In this document: in pieces, positions 37,582-45,790 of the stretch | Position numbering within the stretch: position 1 is the first letter of the stretch | Layout: each line of letters begins with the position of its first letter | Source: CAYOYK01 sp964408185 | Lineage (GTDB): Bacteria > Bacillota > Clostridia > Christensenellales > Aristaeellaceae | Length of the DNA: 64,000 bases | Direction of reading: 5' to 3' | Assembly (NCBI GenBank): GCA_964408185.1 | Contig: CAYOYK010000009.1 | Coordinates: forward strand, 1-64,000 | Notes under the pieces: model-generated | Told to the model about the DNA's origin: nothing | The model's input: the letters and a program-made list of their open reading frames with translations, nothing else | Database searches by the model: none | Program-made: the position numbers and the translations under genes

Positions 37582-38432
37582 GCGGCCCGCCTCCTTTTGA
37601 TCAGCGAGAACAGCGTGTTGATGAGCAGGATAAACACAAACAGCACCACGCCGGTGGCGATGAGCGCCTCGCGGTGAAGATCGGCCGCGTAGCCCATCTC
37701 CATCACGATGTTCACCGTCAGGGTGCGGATGCCCTTGAGCAGCCCGGCCGGCATGCGCGCCTGACTGCCCGCCACCATCATCACCGCCGTGGTCTCGCCG
37801 ATGGCGCGGCCCACGCCCAGCACGATCCCGCTCATCACGCCGGACTTGGCGGCGGGCAGCATCACGCGGAATACGCTGCGCTCCGGCGTCGCGCCCAAGG
37901 CGAGGCTGCCCTCGTAGTAGCTTTCGGGCACCTGCCTGAGCGACGAATAGGCGACCTGTATGATCGACGGCAAAATCATGATCGCCAGCAGCACGCTCGC
38001 CGTCAGGATGGAAAAGCCCTTGCCGCCGAATGTCTCGCGCACAAACGGCACCAGCACCGTAAGCCCGAACAGCCCGTACACCACGCTGGGAATCCCCGCC
38101 AGCAGCGAGACCGCCGGCTGCAACACCCGGAGCGCGCCCTTGCGGGCGAACCGCGCCATGTACACCGCCGTGAGGACGGCAATGGGCGCGCCCAGCAAAA
38201 CCGCGCCCGCCGTGATGTACACGGAGCCGAGGATCATCGGCAATATGCCGTAGATATTGTTGCCGGGCTTCCATTTTTCGCCCGTGAGGAACGCCAGCGC
38301 GTCCACCTTGCCAAAGAACGGCAGGCCGTTGGCGAACAGGAACGCGCAGATCAGCGCGACGGCCAAAACGCAGGCGCATGCGGCCGCGCAGAACGCGAGC
38401 CGCATGGCGTTTTCCTTGAGCCTTGTGTTCAC
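37578..38432 (-). CDS. pstC: Phosphate ABC transporter permease PstC
   Basis: The 284-residue product has about six membrane helices and the PstC motifs AGIPSVVYGLFGL, EGSLALGATPERSV and GVGRAIGETTAVMMVAG. The GTG at 38432 is chosen: it overlaps the pstS stop as GTGA and has GGGAAGAA about 5 bases upstream. An alternative GTG at 38447 lacks a ribosome site. Confidence 0.96.
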   Translation of the reverse strand: MNTRLKENAMRLAFCAAACACVLAVALICAFLFANGLPFFGKVDALAFLTGEKWKPGNNIYGILPMILGSVYITAGAVLLGAPIAVLTAVYMARFARKGALRVLQPAVSLLAGIPSVVYGLFGLTVLVPFVRETFGGKGFSILTASVLLAIMILPSIIQVAYSSLRQVPESYYEGSLALGATPERSVFRVMLPAAKSGVMSGIVLGVGRAIGETTAVMMVAGSQARMPAGLLKGIRTLTVNIVMEMGYAADLHREALIATGVVLFVFILLINTLFSLIKRRRAA

Positions 38433-39283
38433 TGGAGTTCTTCCCACGTCAGCGTTTCGCCGGTAAAGATCGCCTTCACCTGCTCAAGCGTCAGGTCGTC
38501 GTGGGGGTTCGCGTTGTTCACGATGACCGCGATGCCGTCCATGGCGATTGTGGTGCCCGTGACGCCCGCCTCGGTCTCGCTGTCCTTGAGGGCGCGGGAG
38601 GCCATGCCGATATCGCACACGCCGTCGATGACGCTCTTCATGCCGGTGGTCGAATCGCTCTGCTGGATTTCGATCTCGGCGTTGGGGTTGACCAGCAGGT
38701 AGGCTTCCTTGAGCTTTTCCATGATCGGGGTCACGCTGGACGAGCCCGCTACGACAATCTTGCCCGCGATTTGGCTGCCCGCGTAGGCCTCGGCGGCTTC
38801 CAGCGGGATGTAGCCGTTGTCCGCGACCACCTGCTGCCCCTCGGCGGACAGAATGAAGGCGATAAAGTCGGCGGCGACGTCGCTTACCTCCGCCCTGACG
38901 GCGATGTTGAATGGACGGCTGAGGGGATACGCGCCCGCCTGAATGTTGGCGACGGTCGCCTCTACGCCGCCGATTTTCGCGGCCTTGACGGTATCGTTCA
39001 GGCTGCCCAGCGAGAGGTAGCCGATGGCGTTCTCGTCGCCGGCGACGGTGGTCATCATCACGTTGGTGGAGTTGGTCACGATGGCCTCGTCCGTGGTGTT
39101 GTCAACCTTCTCGCCCGCCTCGTTCTTTTGCTCCACGCCGGTCAGCTCCACAAACGCGCCGCGCGTGCCGCTGCCGTCCTCGCGGGAGCAAACGGTGATC
39201 TCGCCGCCCGTCTCCGCGCACGCGCTTGCCGCGCCCAGCGCCAACGCCAGCAGAATGCCCATTACCTTTTTGCCATTGCTCAT
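38429..39283 (-). CDS. pstS: Phosphate-binding protein PstS, apparently circularly permuted
   Basis: The 284-residue product has a signal peptide; C22 (ASAC) could be a weak lipobox. It carries PstS motifs in unusual order. SREDGSGTRGAF (33-44), usually central, is at the N-terminus, and FILSAEGQQVVADNGYI (142-158), usually C-terminal, lies mid-protein. GSSSVTP (180-186), STTGMKS (211-217), DGIAVIVN (249-256) and IFTGETLTW (272-280), usually in the first half, form the C-terminal half. The protein therefore begins and ends at the canonical inter-domain crossover. GGAGGA lies upstream of the ATG. It is the first gene of the pst-pho operon. Confidence 0.92.
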   Translation of the reverse strand: MSNGKKVMGILLALALGAASACAETGGEITVCSREDGSGTRGAFVELTGVEQKNEAGEKVDNTTDEAIVTNSTNVMMTTVAGDENAIGYLSLGSLNDTVKAAKIGGVEATVANIQAGAYPLSRPFNIAVRAEVSDVAADFIAFILSAEGQQVVADNGYIPLEAAEAYAGSQIAGKIVVAGSSSVTPIMEKLKEAYLLVNPNAEIEIQQSDSTTGMKSVIDGVCDIGMASRALKDSETEAGVTGTTIAMDGIAVIVNNANPHDDLTLEQVKAIFTGETLTWEELQ

Positions 39284-39328
39284 TTCCGTATCCTCCTCAA
39301 ATCCTCTTTGCTTTCTTGGTACGGGAAT

Positions 39329-39382
39329 AGCATAGCAAGCCATGGTAAAGGGCGTGTCATGGCTGTGTAAAGGTTGTGTAAA
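39329..39382 (-). promoter_or_regulatory. Pho box and -10 of the pst operon
   Basis: On the minus strand four 7-base direct repeats (TTTACAC, TTTACAC, ATGACAC, TTTACCA) are spaced exactly 11 bases apart (plus-strand starts 39376, 39365, 39354, 39343). A -10 hexamer TATGCT (39329-39334) follows 8 bases after the last repeat. No separate -35 is seen, as expected when PhoB/PhoP replaces it. Confidence 0.9.
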
Positions 39383-39428
39383 ATTGAGCTTTGAACGGGG
39401 CGCGGCAATCCGCCGAACGAGCGCGCCG

Positions 39429-39872
39429 CTATACCGTCCGCTCGTCCAGCTCCCGCAGCAGCTCCCCCTCGATTTGGATGATCTCGTCAATCGCAAGAGC
39501 TTTTCCATCCGTCAGCACGACCTGCCGCGCGAAGCCGTCCACCCGCTTTACGCGGCCGGACAGGGTTGTGTACGCGCCGCCGCGCTTTTTTTCATCCGGC
39601 CGAAAAAACGTAAACGTCGCCTCCGGGCGCTCGTCGATATGGTCCTGCAGCAGCTGGAGCTTATCGTTCAGCAGGCTCTTCGCGTCGTCGTCCAGCTCGA
39701 CCCTGCGGTCGGTCAGCCGCGCCGTTTCCGCAACGGCCTCGCCGTAGCCCGTGAGCGCCGCAAAGGGCGAAAACTGCGCCGCGCGGCCCTCCATGGACAT
39801 CTGCGGATGCTTGCCCGATACGTGATGCGGCAGATGAATGAGATCGTCGTAGCGATGCGGATCGTCCGGCAT
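39429..39872 (-). CDS. YolD-like family protein
   Basis: The 147-residue product matches YolD-like proteins (MSMEGRAAQFSPFAALTGYGEAV, LSGRVKRVDGFARQVVL, IDEIIQIEG). These small proteins are usually encoded beside Y-family polymerases and are proposed UmuD-like partners. It starts 12 bases after the polymerase stop with AGGAGGA upstream, so the two form one operon. Confidence 0.9.
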   Translation of the reverse strand: MPDDPHRYDDLIHLPHHVSGKHPQMSMEGRAAQFSPFAALTGYGEAVAETARLTDRRVELDDDAKSLLNDKLQLLQDHIDERPEATFTFFRPDEKKRGGAYTTLSGRVKRVDGFARQVVLTDGKALAIDEIIQIEGELLRELDERTV

Positions 39873-39884
39873 GCGTCATCCTCC

Positions 39885-41405
39885 TTACGCCTTATGGCCG
39901 CCGATTTGCTTGTTGCGCTGCATGGCCGTAGCGCCCTCCTCAAAGTTGGTGCCCTTCAGGATGGCGTTTTTGCCGTACTTCCGCTTGATTTGCAGCATTG
40001 CGCGCTGGAGCCGCTTTTCCTCCGCGAGCGCCTCGCTTTCGGCCCTGCGCGCCGCGTCCAGCGCCGCGTAGTCCGTAAAGAGGTCGAGCTGCTCCTGCGC
40101 GGGCCGTTCGGGCACGCGGCTTTCCTCGGTCAGGCGGTTTGCCGTCACGTTGACGCGGCGGATCGTCAGCCCCTTGTCCACAATTCGGTCGTACAGCGTC
40201 AGCATCCCCTCCATCAGCAGCCGCGTGGAGGACGTTTGCCTGCCCAGATTGGCCGAACCATGCGCCGCCTTGGGCGTGGCGCGGCCGTAGAAATCGGTGG
40301 TCGTCGGCCCGGCGTAGGCCCGTCTGCGCGCCGGGTCGCTCAGATTCTCGACGTCGTAGCCGATGGTCAGAACGAGCTGGTCGGTCACAAGGCCCTTGTC
40401 CACCAGCTCCAACGCCAGCAGCTCGGTCATTTCCCGGACGATCAGCCTGCCCTTGTCAAACGGGTAGGGGCACGACAGCACCTGCCCCGTGCCAAGGCTG
40501 CTGCTCTGCGGCTTGTAGGCCTTTACGTCGGCAATGGCACAGGGCTCCCAGCCCCACGCGTGGTCGATCAGCAGCTCCGCGTTTACGCCAAAGAGCTTAT
40601 ACAGCAGATCCTCGTTGTGGCGGTCCCTCGGCCCGCCCAGCGAACAGCGCGCGATATCGCCCATTGTGTACAGCCCGTTTTCCTCCAGCTTTTGCGCATA
40701 CCCGCGCCCAACGCGCCAAAAGTCCTTCAGCGGGCGATGCGTCCAGAGCTGCCGGCGGTAGGATTCCTCGTCCAGTTCCGCGATGCGCACGCCGTCCTGA
40801 TCGGGCGGGCTGCGCTTCGCCCAGATATCCATGGCGACCTTGCCCAAATACAGGTTGCTCCCGATTCCGGCCGTCGCGGTAATCCCCGTTGTATGCAGCA
40901 CGTCGTGGATCATGCGCATGGCCAGCTCGCGCGCCGTAAGCCCGTAGGTTGCCAAGTAGCAGGTCACATCGATAAACACCTCGTCGATGGAATACACGTG
41001 GATATCCTCGGCGGAAACATACTTGAGGTAGGTATTGTAGATGTCCGTGCTCGCCTTCATGTACCGCGCCATCTGCGGCGGCGCGACGATGTACCCAAGC
41101 GCCAGCGCAGGGTCGGCCCGCAGCTCCGGCTCGTTGCTGGACTCCCCGGCCAGCCGCCCGCCCGGAGCCAGCCGCCTCCGCTGCGCATTGACCTGCTCCA
41201 CCCGCTGCACGACCTCAAAAAGCCGGGGGCGGCCCGGTACGCCGTAGGCCTTCAGCGAGGGGGTAACCGCCAAGCAGATGGTCTTTTCCGTGCGGCTCGC
41301 GTCGGCCACGACCAAGTGCGTGGTCATGGGGTCGAGGCCGCGCTCCACACACTCCACGGAGGCGAAGAAGCTCTTGAGGTCGATGCACAAATAGGTACGG
41401 TTCAC
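39885..41405 (-). CDS. Y-family DNA polymerase (DinB/UmuC type)
   Basis: The 506-residue product is a translesion polymerase. It has the catalytic motifs CIDLKSFFASVECVERG and YSIDEVFID, helix-hairpin-helix-type segments in the thumb (RVGRGYAQKLEENGLYTMGD), a little-finger domain, and a beta-clamp-binding motif QLDLF near residue 440. UvrX/ImuB-type subgroup assignment is possible but not certain. It is expected to be damage-inducible; a near-consensus LexA box lies upstream. Paired with YolD. Confidence 0.94.
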   Translation of the reverse strand: MNRTYLCIDLKSFFASVECVERGLDPMTTHLVVADASRTEKTICLAVTPSLKAYGVPGRPRLFEVVQRVEQVNAQRRRLAPGGRLAGESSNEPELRADPALALGYIVAPPQMARYMKASTDIYNTYLKYVSAEDIHVYSIDEVFIDVTCYLATYGLTARELAMRMIHDVLHTTGITATAGIGSNLYLGKVAMDIWAKRSPPDQDGVRIAELDEESYRRQLWTHRPLKDFWRVGRGYAQKLEENGLYTMGDIARCSLGGPRDRHNEDLLYKLFGVNAELLIDHAWGWEPCAIADVKAYKPQSSSLGTGQVLSCPYPFDKGRLIVREMTELLALELVDKGLVTDQLVLTIGYDVENLSDPARRRAYAGPTTTDFYGRATPKAAHGSANLGRQTSSTRLLMEGMLTLYDRIVDKGLTIRRVNVTANRLTEESRVPERPAQEQLDLFTDYAALDAARRAESEALAEEKRLQRAMLQIKRKYGKNAILKGTNFEEGATAMQRNKQIGGHKA

Positions 41406-41437
41406 CTGCGCTCCCTCCCCCCGCGTTCGCTGCTCCC

Positions 41438-41474
41438 ATTATAGCATATCCACCACAAAGGGGAATAGGTGTTC
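41438..41474 (-). promoter_or_regulatory. Polymerase promoter with near-consensus LexA box
   Basis: On the minus strand GAACACCTATTC (41463-41474) matches the Gram-positive LexA box GAACrnnyGTTC with one mismatch. A perfect -10 TATAAT (41438-41443) follows. The -35 is poor. About 225 bases further (41475-41699) hold GC-rich inverted segments but no gene that I can support. Confidence 0.5.
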
Positions 41475-41699
41475 GCCTTCCAAATGTGCGCATTTTCTCC
41501 TAAACGCCAAGGAACCCGTCTGCCGCTTGCATGACGGCAGGCCCGGAGGCGCGGGCACCGCCGCCATGCGCGCGATAGGCCCGGTGGCGCATGCGCTGCC
41601 GCCAAGCGCCCGATAAGCCCCGATGCACAGTCTCCCGCGCGGCAGTTGGAGATGGAAGCGCCGCCTCTATCGGCCCCGCCCGCAGCCGCTCCGCGCTCG

Positions 41700-41728
41700 T
41701 TGAAATCGGCACGCGGATGTGGTATCAT
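41700..41728 (+). promoter_or_regulatory. Sigma-A promoter of the GNAT/YoaP gene
   Basis: TTGAAA and TATCAT are separated by 17 bases, about 35 bases before the ATG. Confidence 0.75.
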
Positions 41729-41762
41729 TACGCCAACAAACCTTACAAGCGAGGCGACCCGT

Positions 41763-42524
41763 ATGGAGAACGCGCCGATGGATCTGATCTGCCTGACGGA
41801 GGATAACCTTGCCGGCGAGCACCTGTGCTGCATCATCCGCAGCAAAAAGGCCCACCCCGGCGTCGAGGCCAAGCGCCAATGGCTGGCTGAGCGGCTGCGG
41901 GAGGGCCATGTGTTCCGCAAGCTCAACGCCAAGGCTACGGTGTTTATTGAGTACGCGCCGCTGGAGACCGCGTGGGTCCCCGTGCTGGGGGACGGCTATC
42001 TGTACGTCTACTGCCTGTGGGCCGCCGGGGAATACAAGGGCAAGGGCTACGGCCGCGCGCTGATGGAAAGCTGCCTTGCCGACGCGCGGCGGCAGGGCAA
42101 ATCCGGCGTGTGCATGCTGGGCGCGGCCAAGCAAAAGGCATGGCTGACCGATCAGTCGTTCGCTAAGCGCTTCGGCTTTGCGTGCGTGGATACGACCGAC
42201 GACGGCTACGAGCTGCTGGCCTGCTCCTTTAACGGAGCCAAGCCCCGCTTTACGGACAGGGCGAAGCGCGGCACGATAGAGAGCCAAGAGCTGACGATCT
42301 ACTACGACCTGCAATGCCCCTATGTGACGCAGGGCGTTGAGACCGTCCGCGCCTACTGCGCGGAGAACGGCGTGCCCGTTACGTTTGTGCTGGTGGACAC
42401 GCTGCAAAAGGCCAAGGCGCTGCCCTGCGCCTTTAACAACTGGGCGGCGTTTTACAAGGGCAGGCTGCAAACCGTCAACCTGCTGCTGGATCCCGACGCG
42501 CTCCGGCGGATCCTCAGCAAATAA
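41763..42524 (+). CDS. GNAT acetyltransferase with C-terminal YoaP domain
   Basis: The 253-residue product has a GNAT domain (about 1-165; acetyl-CoA loop around GEYKGKGYGRAL) and a C-terminal YoaP-like domain with a thioredoxin-like segment (YYDLQCPYVTQGV...). YoaP-type proteins are common but of unknown substrate. The ATG at 41763 has GCGAGG 9 bases upstream; an internal ATG at 41778 is possible. Confidence 0.88.
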   Translation: MENAPMDLICLTEDNLAGEHLCCIIRSKKAHPGVEAKRQWLAERLREGHVFRKLNAKATVFIEYAPLETAWVPVLGDGYLYVYCLWAAGEYKGKGYGRALMESCLADARRQGKSGVCMLGAAKQKAWLTDQSFAKRFGFACVDTTDDGYELLACSFNGAKPRFTDRAKRGTIESQELTIYYDLQCPYVTQGVETVRAYCAENGVPVTFVLVDTLQKAKALPCAFNNWAAFYKGRLQTVNLLLDPDALRRILSK

Positions 42525-42558
42525 GCGCGCGCTCCGCACAACATAAAGAAAGGAATGT

Positions 42559-43440
42559 ATGGCTCCAGCCATACGGACAATCGCTATGAAACGCACCCTT
42601 CACATCCCGGTAGAGGCTCCCCAGTATTCCGTGGTGACCGATATCGCCTTCGCGCAGGTGGACGCGTGGTTCGGCCACACGCGGCAGGATCTCAAGCTCG
42701 ATTTGATCTACCCGGAGGACGACGCGCGCCGCTACCCCTGCGTCGTGTGGATCTGCGGCGGCGGCTGGCTGATGCTGGATAAATCCGCGCATCTGGCCTA
42801 CCTGTCCGAGCTGGCGCGCAAGGGCTTTGTGGTGGCCAGTGTGCAGTACCGCACCAGCAATCAGGTCGCCTACCCCGCCCAGCTTCAGGATATCAAGGCG
42901 GGCATCCGCTACCTGCGCGCGCACGCGGCGCGCTACCATATCGATACGGAGCGCTTTGGCGTAATGGGCGAATCTGCCGGCGGCTACCTGTCCTGCATGG
43001 CCGCGCTGGATAACGACCCCGCCAACGACGTGGGCGAATATCTGGGCGAGTCCAGCCGCGTGCAGGCCGCCTGCCCGTGGTATCCCCCGACGGACTTCCG
43101 CGGCTTCCCCTACCCGGACGCGGAGTCCTGCGCGGCCTCGCCGGAATCCCTGCTGATGGGCCAAAACGTGCTGCTGCACCAAGACAAGGCCCTGCGCTGC
43201 TGCCCGGTAACGCTTGTAACCATGGACGCGCCGCCGTTTTTGATTATCCACGGCAATCAGGACATGGTTGTGCCCTTTGCGCAGGGGGACGAGCTGCACG
43301 ACCTCCTGGAGGCGGCGGGCTGCGACGTCACGCTGCTGGCGCTGGACGGCGCGAACCATGCCGATATCCGGTTCTTCCAAAAGGAGGTCTGGGCGGAGAT
43401 CGCCGCGTTCTTCCAAGGCAAGCTGGGGCTGCCCAAATAA
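42559..43440 (+). CDS. Alpha/beta hydrolase (BD-FAE-like esterase)
   Basis: The 293-residue product has the oxyanion motif CGGGW, a nucleophile in GESAGGYLSC, an acid in HGNQDMVVP and a histidine in DGANHAD. This is the carboxylesterase/BD-FAE pattern seen in polysaccharide deacetylating esterases. It is cytoplasmic by sequence. AAAGGA precedes the ATG. It sits 34 bases after the GNAT/YoaP gene and ends at a strong terminator, so the two may share a transcript. Confidence 0.9.
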   Translation: MAPAIRTIAMKRTLHIPVEAPQYSVVTDIAFAQVDAWFGHTRQDLKLDLIYPEDDARRYPCVVWICGGGWLMLDKSAHLAYLSELARKGFVVASVQYRTSNQVAYPAQLQDIKAGIRYLRAHAARYHIDTERFGVMGESAGGYLSCMAALDNDPANDVGEYLGESSRVQAACPWYPPTDFRGFPYPDAESCAASPESLLMGQNVLLHQDKALRCCPVTLVTMDAPPFLIIHGNQDMVVPFAQGDELHDLLEAAGCDVTLLALDGANHADIRFFQKEVWAEIAAFFQGKLGLPK

Positions 43441-43472
43441 AGTCCGCGACGCGCGCGCTTGAGATGCGTCGG

Positions 43473-43497
43473 AAAACCCGGTACGCCGGGTTTTTTT
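43473..43497 (+). terminator. Intrinsic terminator of the hydrolase gene
   Basis: A 9-bp stem (AAAACCCGG / CCGGGTTTT) with a TACG loop continues into three more T. Confidence 0.93.
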
Positions 43498-43503
43498 GAT
43501 GTG

Positions 43504-43532
43504 TTGACAGGTAGAATCTATGCGTGTATAAT
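43504..43532 (+). promoter_or_regulatory. Perfect-consensus promoter of the MarR-ABC operon
   Basis: TTGACA and TATAAT, both perfect, are separated by 17 bases. A short TTGC-TAT-GCAA palindrome between the -10 and the ribosome site could be the MarR operator. Confidence 0.93.
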
Positions 43533-43577
43533 GTTGGATGTCGTACAGTTTGCTATGCAACAAGCAAGGAGGCGCTT

Positions 43578-44045
43578 ATGCCCTTTCCCACACCCGACCG
43601 CCCGGATGGCTTTATGCCGGGCGCGGAGGTACACCGGCTTTCCAACCGCATCCGACGGCTGATGGAGAACAACTGCCAGCGCCCGGAGGCCGCCACGGGC
43701 AACAACGGCCGCATCATCCGCTACCTGAGCCGCCATGAGGGCAAGGACGTCTTTCAGAAGGACTTGGAGGAGGCGTTTGGCATTACGCGCTCCACGGCCT
43801 CCAAGGTGCTGCGGCTCATGGAGCAAAAGGGACTGGTGCGCCGGGAGGGCGTGCCGCAGGACGCGCGCCTCAAAAAGTTGTCCCTCACCGAGAGATCCCG
43901 CGAGCTGACCCGGAAGATGCTGGCCGAGGGAGCCGCCATGGACAAGCGCCTGCTGCAAGGCTTTACGCCGGAGGAGGCCGCCCGGCTGGAGGACTATTTG
44001 GAGCGCATGCGTCACAATCTGGAGGAAGGAGAACCCCTCAAATGA
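43578..44045 (+). CDS. MarR-family transcriptional regulator
   Basis: The 155-residue product has a winged helix (about 45-105; FQKDLEEAFGITRSTASKVLRLMEQKGLVRRE) flanked by dimerisation helices, the MarR layout. AAGGAGG precedes the ATG. The stop overlaps the first ABC gene start (ATGA). MarR regulators ahead of exporter pairs usually repress them until a drug or toxic compound binds; here that is inference from layout. Confidence 0.94.
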   Translation: MPFPTPDRPDGFMPGAEVHRLSNRIRRLMENNCQRPEAATGNNGRIIRYLSRHEGKDVFQKDLEEAFGITRSTASKVLRLMEQKGLVRREGVPQDARLKKLSLTERSRELTRKMLAEGAAMDKRLLQGFTPEEAARLEDYLERMRHNLEEGEPLK

Positions 44046-45790
44046 TCAAAAAACTGATGCGGAGCATCCGCGAGTACAAAACGCCGTCCATCAAGGCGCC
44101 CGTATACGTATCGCTGGAGGTGGTCATGGAGGTCGTGATTCCGCTGCTGATGGCGGAGCTGATCGACAAGGGCATCAACGGCGGCAACATGAGCTACATC
44201 CTCAAAATGGGGCTGATTCTGCTTTTGTCGGCCTGCGTGTCGCTGCTGATGGGCGTGCTGTCCGGCAAGTACGCGGCGGAGGCCTCCGCCGGCTTTGCCA
44301 AAAACCTGCGGCACGATATGTTCGCGCACGCGCAGGGCTTCTCGTTTGCCAACATCGACCATTTTTCCACCGCCGGGCTTGTTACGCGCATGACCACGGA
44401 CGTGACCAACGTGCAGAACGCTTACCAAATGATCATCCGCACGGCGGTGCGCTCCCCGTTTATGCTGCTGTTCTCGCTGATCGCGGCCATCGGCATCGAC
44501 GCGCGAATCTCCATGGTTTTTCTCATTTTCATCCCGATTTTGGGCGTGGGGCTGTTTTTCATCGCCTCGCGCGCGCACCCCATCTTTGAGCGCGTGTTCA
44601 AAACGTACGATCAGCTCAACGGCGTGGTGCAGGAGAACCTGCGCGGCATCCGCGTGGTGAAGGCCTTTGTGCGCGAGGAGTACGAGGAGGACAAGTTCAA
44701 CCGCATCTCCGAGCGTATCTATCGGGATTTCTCCAAGGCGGAAAAGCTGCTGGCGTTTAACATGCCGCTCATGCAGGGGTGCATGTACGCCTGCGTGCTG
44801 CTGGTCAGCTGGCTGGGCGCGCGGGCCGTGGTGGCCTGCGGCGGCGACGCGGCGCTGGGCCTCTCCACCGGGGAGCTGACCAGCCTGTTCACCTACGCCA
44901 CGCAGATCCTCTCCAGCCTGATGATGCTCTCCATGGTCTTTGTGATGATCGTCATCTCCCGCGCGTCCATGGAGCGCATCGTGGAGGTGCTGGACGAGCA
45001 GAGCGATATCACCAACCCCGACGACGCGCTCCACGCCGTGCGGGACGGCTCCGTCGAGTTTCGGGACGTGACCTTCCGCTACAACAGCGCCGCCGAAAAG
45101 CCCGCGCTGAGCCACATCAGCCTGCAAATCGCCTCCGGGCAGACCATCGGGATTCTGGGCGGCACCGGGTCCGCCAAATCCTCGCTGGTGCAGCTGATCC
45201 CCCGCCTGTACGACGCAAGCGAGGGCGCCGTGCTGGTGGGCGGCGAGGACGTGCGGCGGTACGATTTGGACACGCTGCGCGACGCGGTGGCCTTTGTGCT
45301 GCAAAAGAACGAGCTGTTCAGCGGCACCATCCGCGACAACCTGCGCTGGGGCGATGAAAACGCAACGGACGAGGAGATCGAGCGCGCGTGCCGGCTCGCG
45401 CAGGCCGACGGGTTCATCCGCGCGTTCCCGGACGGGTACGATACCCGCATCGAGCAGGGCGGAACCAACGTGTCCGGCGGGCAGAAGCAGCGCCTTTGCA
45501 TCGCCCGCGCGCTGCTGAAGAAGCCAAACATCCTGATCTTGGACGATTCCACCAGCGCCGTGGATACCGCCACCGACGCGGCCATCCGCAAGGCGTTCCG
45601 CGAGGAGCTGCCGCAAACGACCAAGCTGATTATCGCGCAGCGCATCGCCTCGGTGATGGACGCGGACAAAATCCTCGTGCTGGACGAGGGCCGTCTGACG
45701 GCTGCGGGCACGCACGACGAGCTGATGGCGCAAAGCGATATCTACCGCGAGGTTTACGAATCGCAGATGAAGGGAGGCAACGCGGCATGA
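44042..45790 (+). CDS. ABC exporter half with degenerate ATPase site
   Basis: The 582-residue product fuses a six-helix permease domain (about 15-310) to an ATPase. Walker A is GGTGSAKSS, with Ala at the usual second-last Gly, and Walker B ends LILDDSTSAVD, with Asp in place of the catalytic Glu. The signature VSGGQKQR is intact. Such asymmetry marks the non-catalytic half of heterodimeric exporters such as BmrCD or TM287/288. It overlaps both neighbours by 4 bases, so marR and both halves are translated as a unit. Confidence 0.95.
   Translation: MIKKLMRSIREYKTPSIKAPVYVSLEVVMEVVIPLLMAELIDKGINGGNMSYILKMGLILLLSACVSLLMGVLSGKYAAEASAGFAKNLRHDMFAHAQGFSFANIDHFSTAGLVTRMTTDVTNVQNAYQMIIRTAVRSPFMLLFSLIAAIGIDARISMVFLIFIPILGVGLFFIASRAHPIFERVFKTYDQLNGVVQENLRGIRVVKAFVREEYEEDKFNRISERIYRDFSKAEKLLAFNMPLMQGCMYACVLLVSWLGARAVVACGGDAALGLSTGELTSLFTYATQILSSLMMLSMVFVMIVISRASMERIVEVLDEQSDITNPDDALHAVRDGSVEFRDVTFRYNSAAEKPALSHISLQIASGQTIGILGGTGSAKSSLVQLIPRLYDASEGAVLVGGEDVRRYDLDTLRDAVAFVLQKNELFSGTIRDNLRWGDENATDEEIERACRLAQADGFIRAFPDGYDTRIEQGGTNVSGGQKQRLCIARALLKKPNILILDDSTSAVDTATDAAIRKAFREELPQTTKLIIAQRIASVMDADKILVLDEGRLTAAGTHDELMAQSDIYREVYESQMKGGNAA

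Noticed and set aside
41475..41699. Possible small gene or pseudogene between the polymerase and GNAT/YoaP genes
   Set aside because: No frame has both a start with ribosome site and a recognisable protein; the segment is GC-rich with short inverted stretches.
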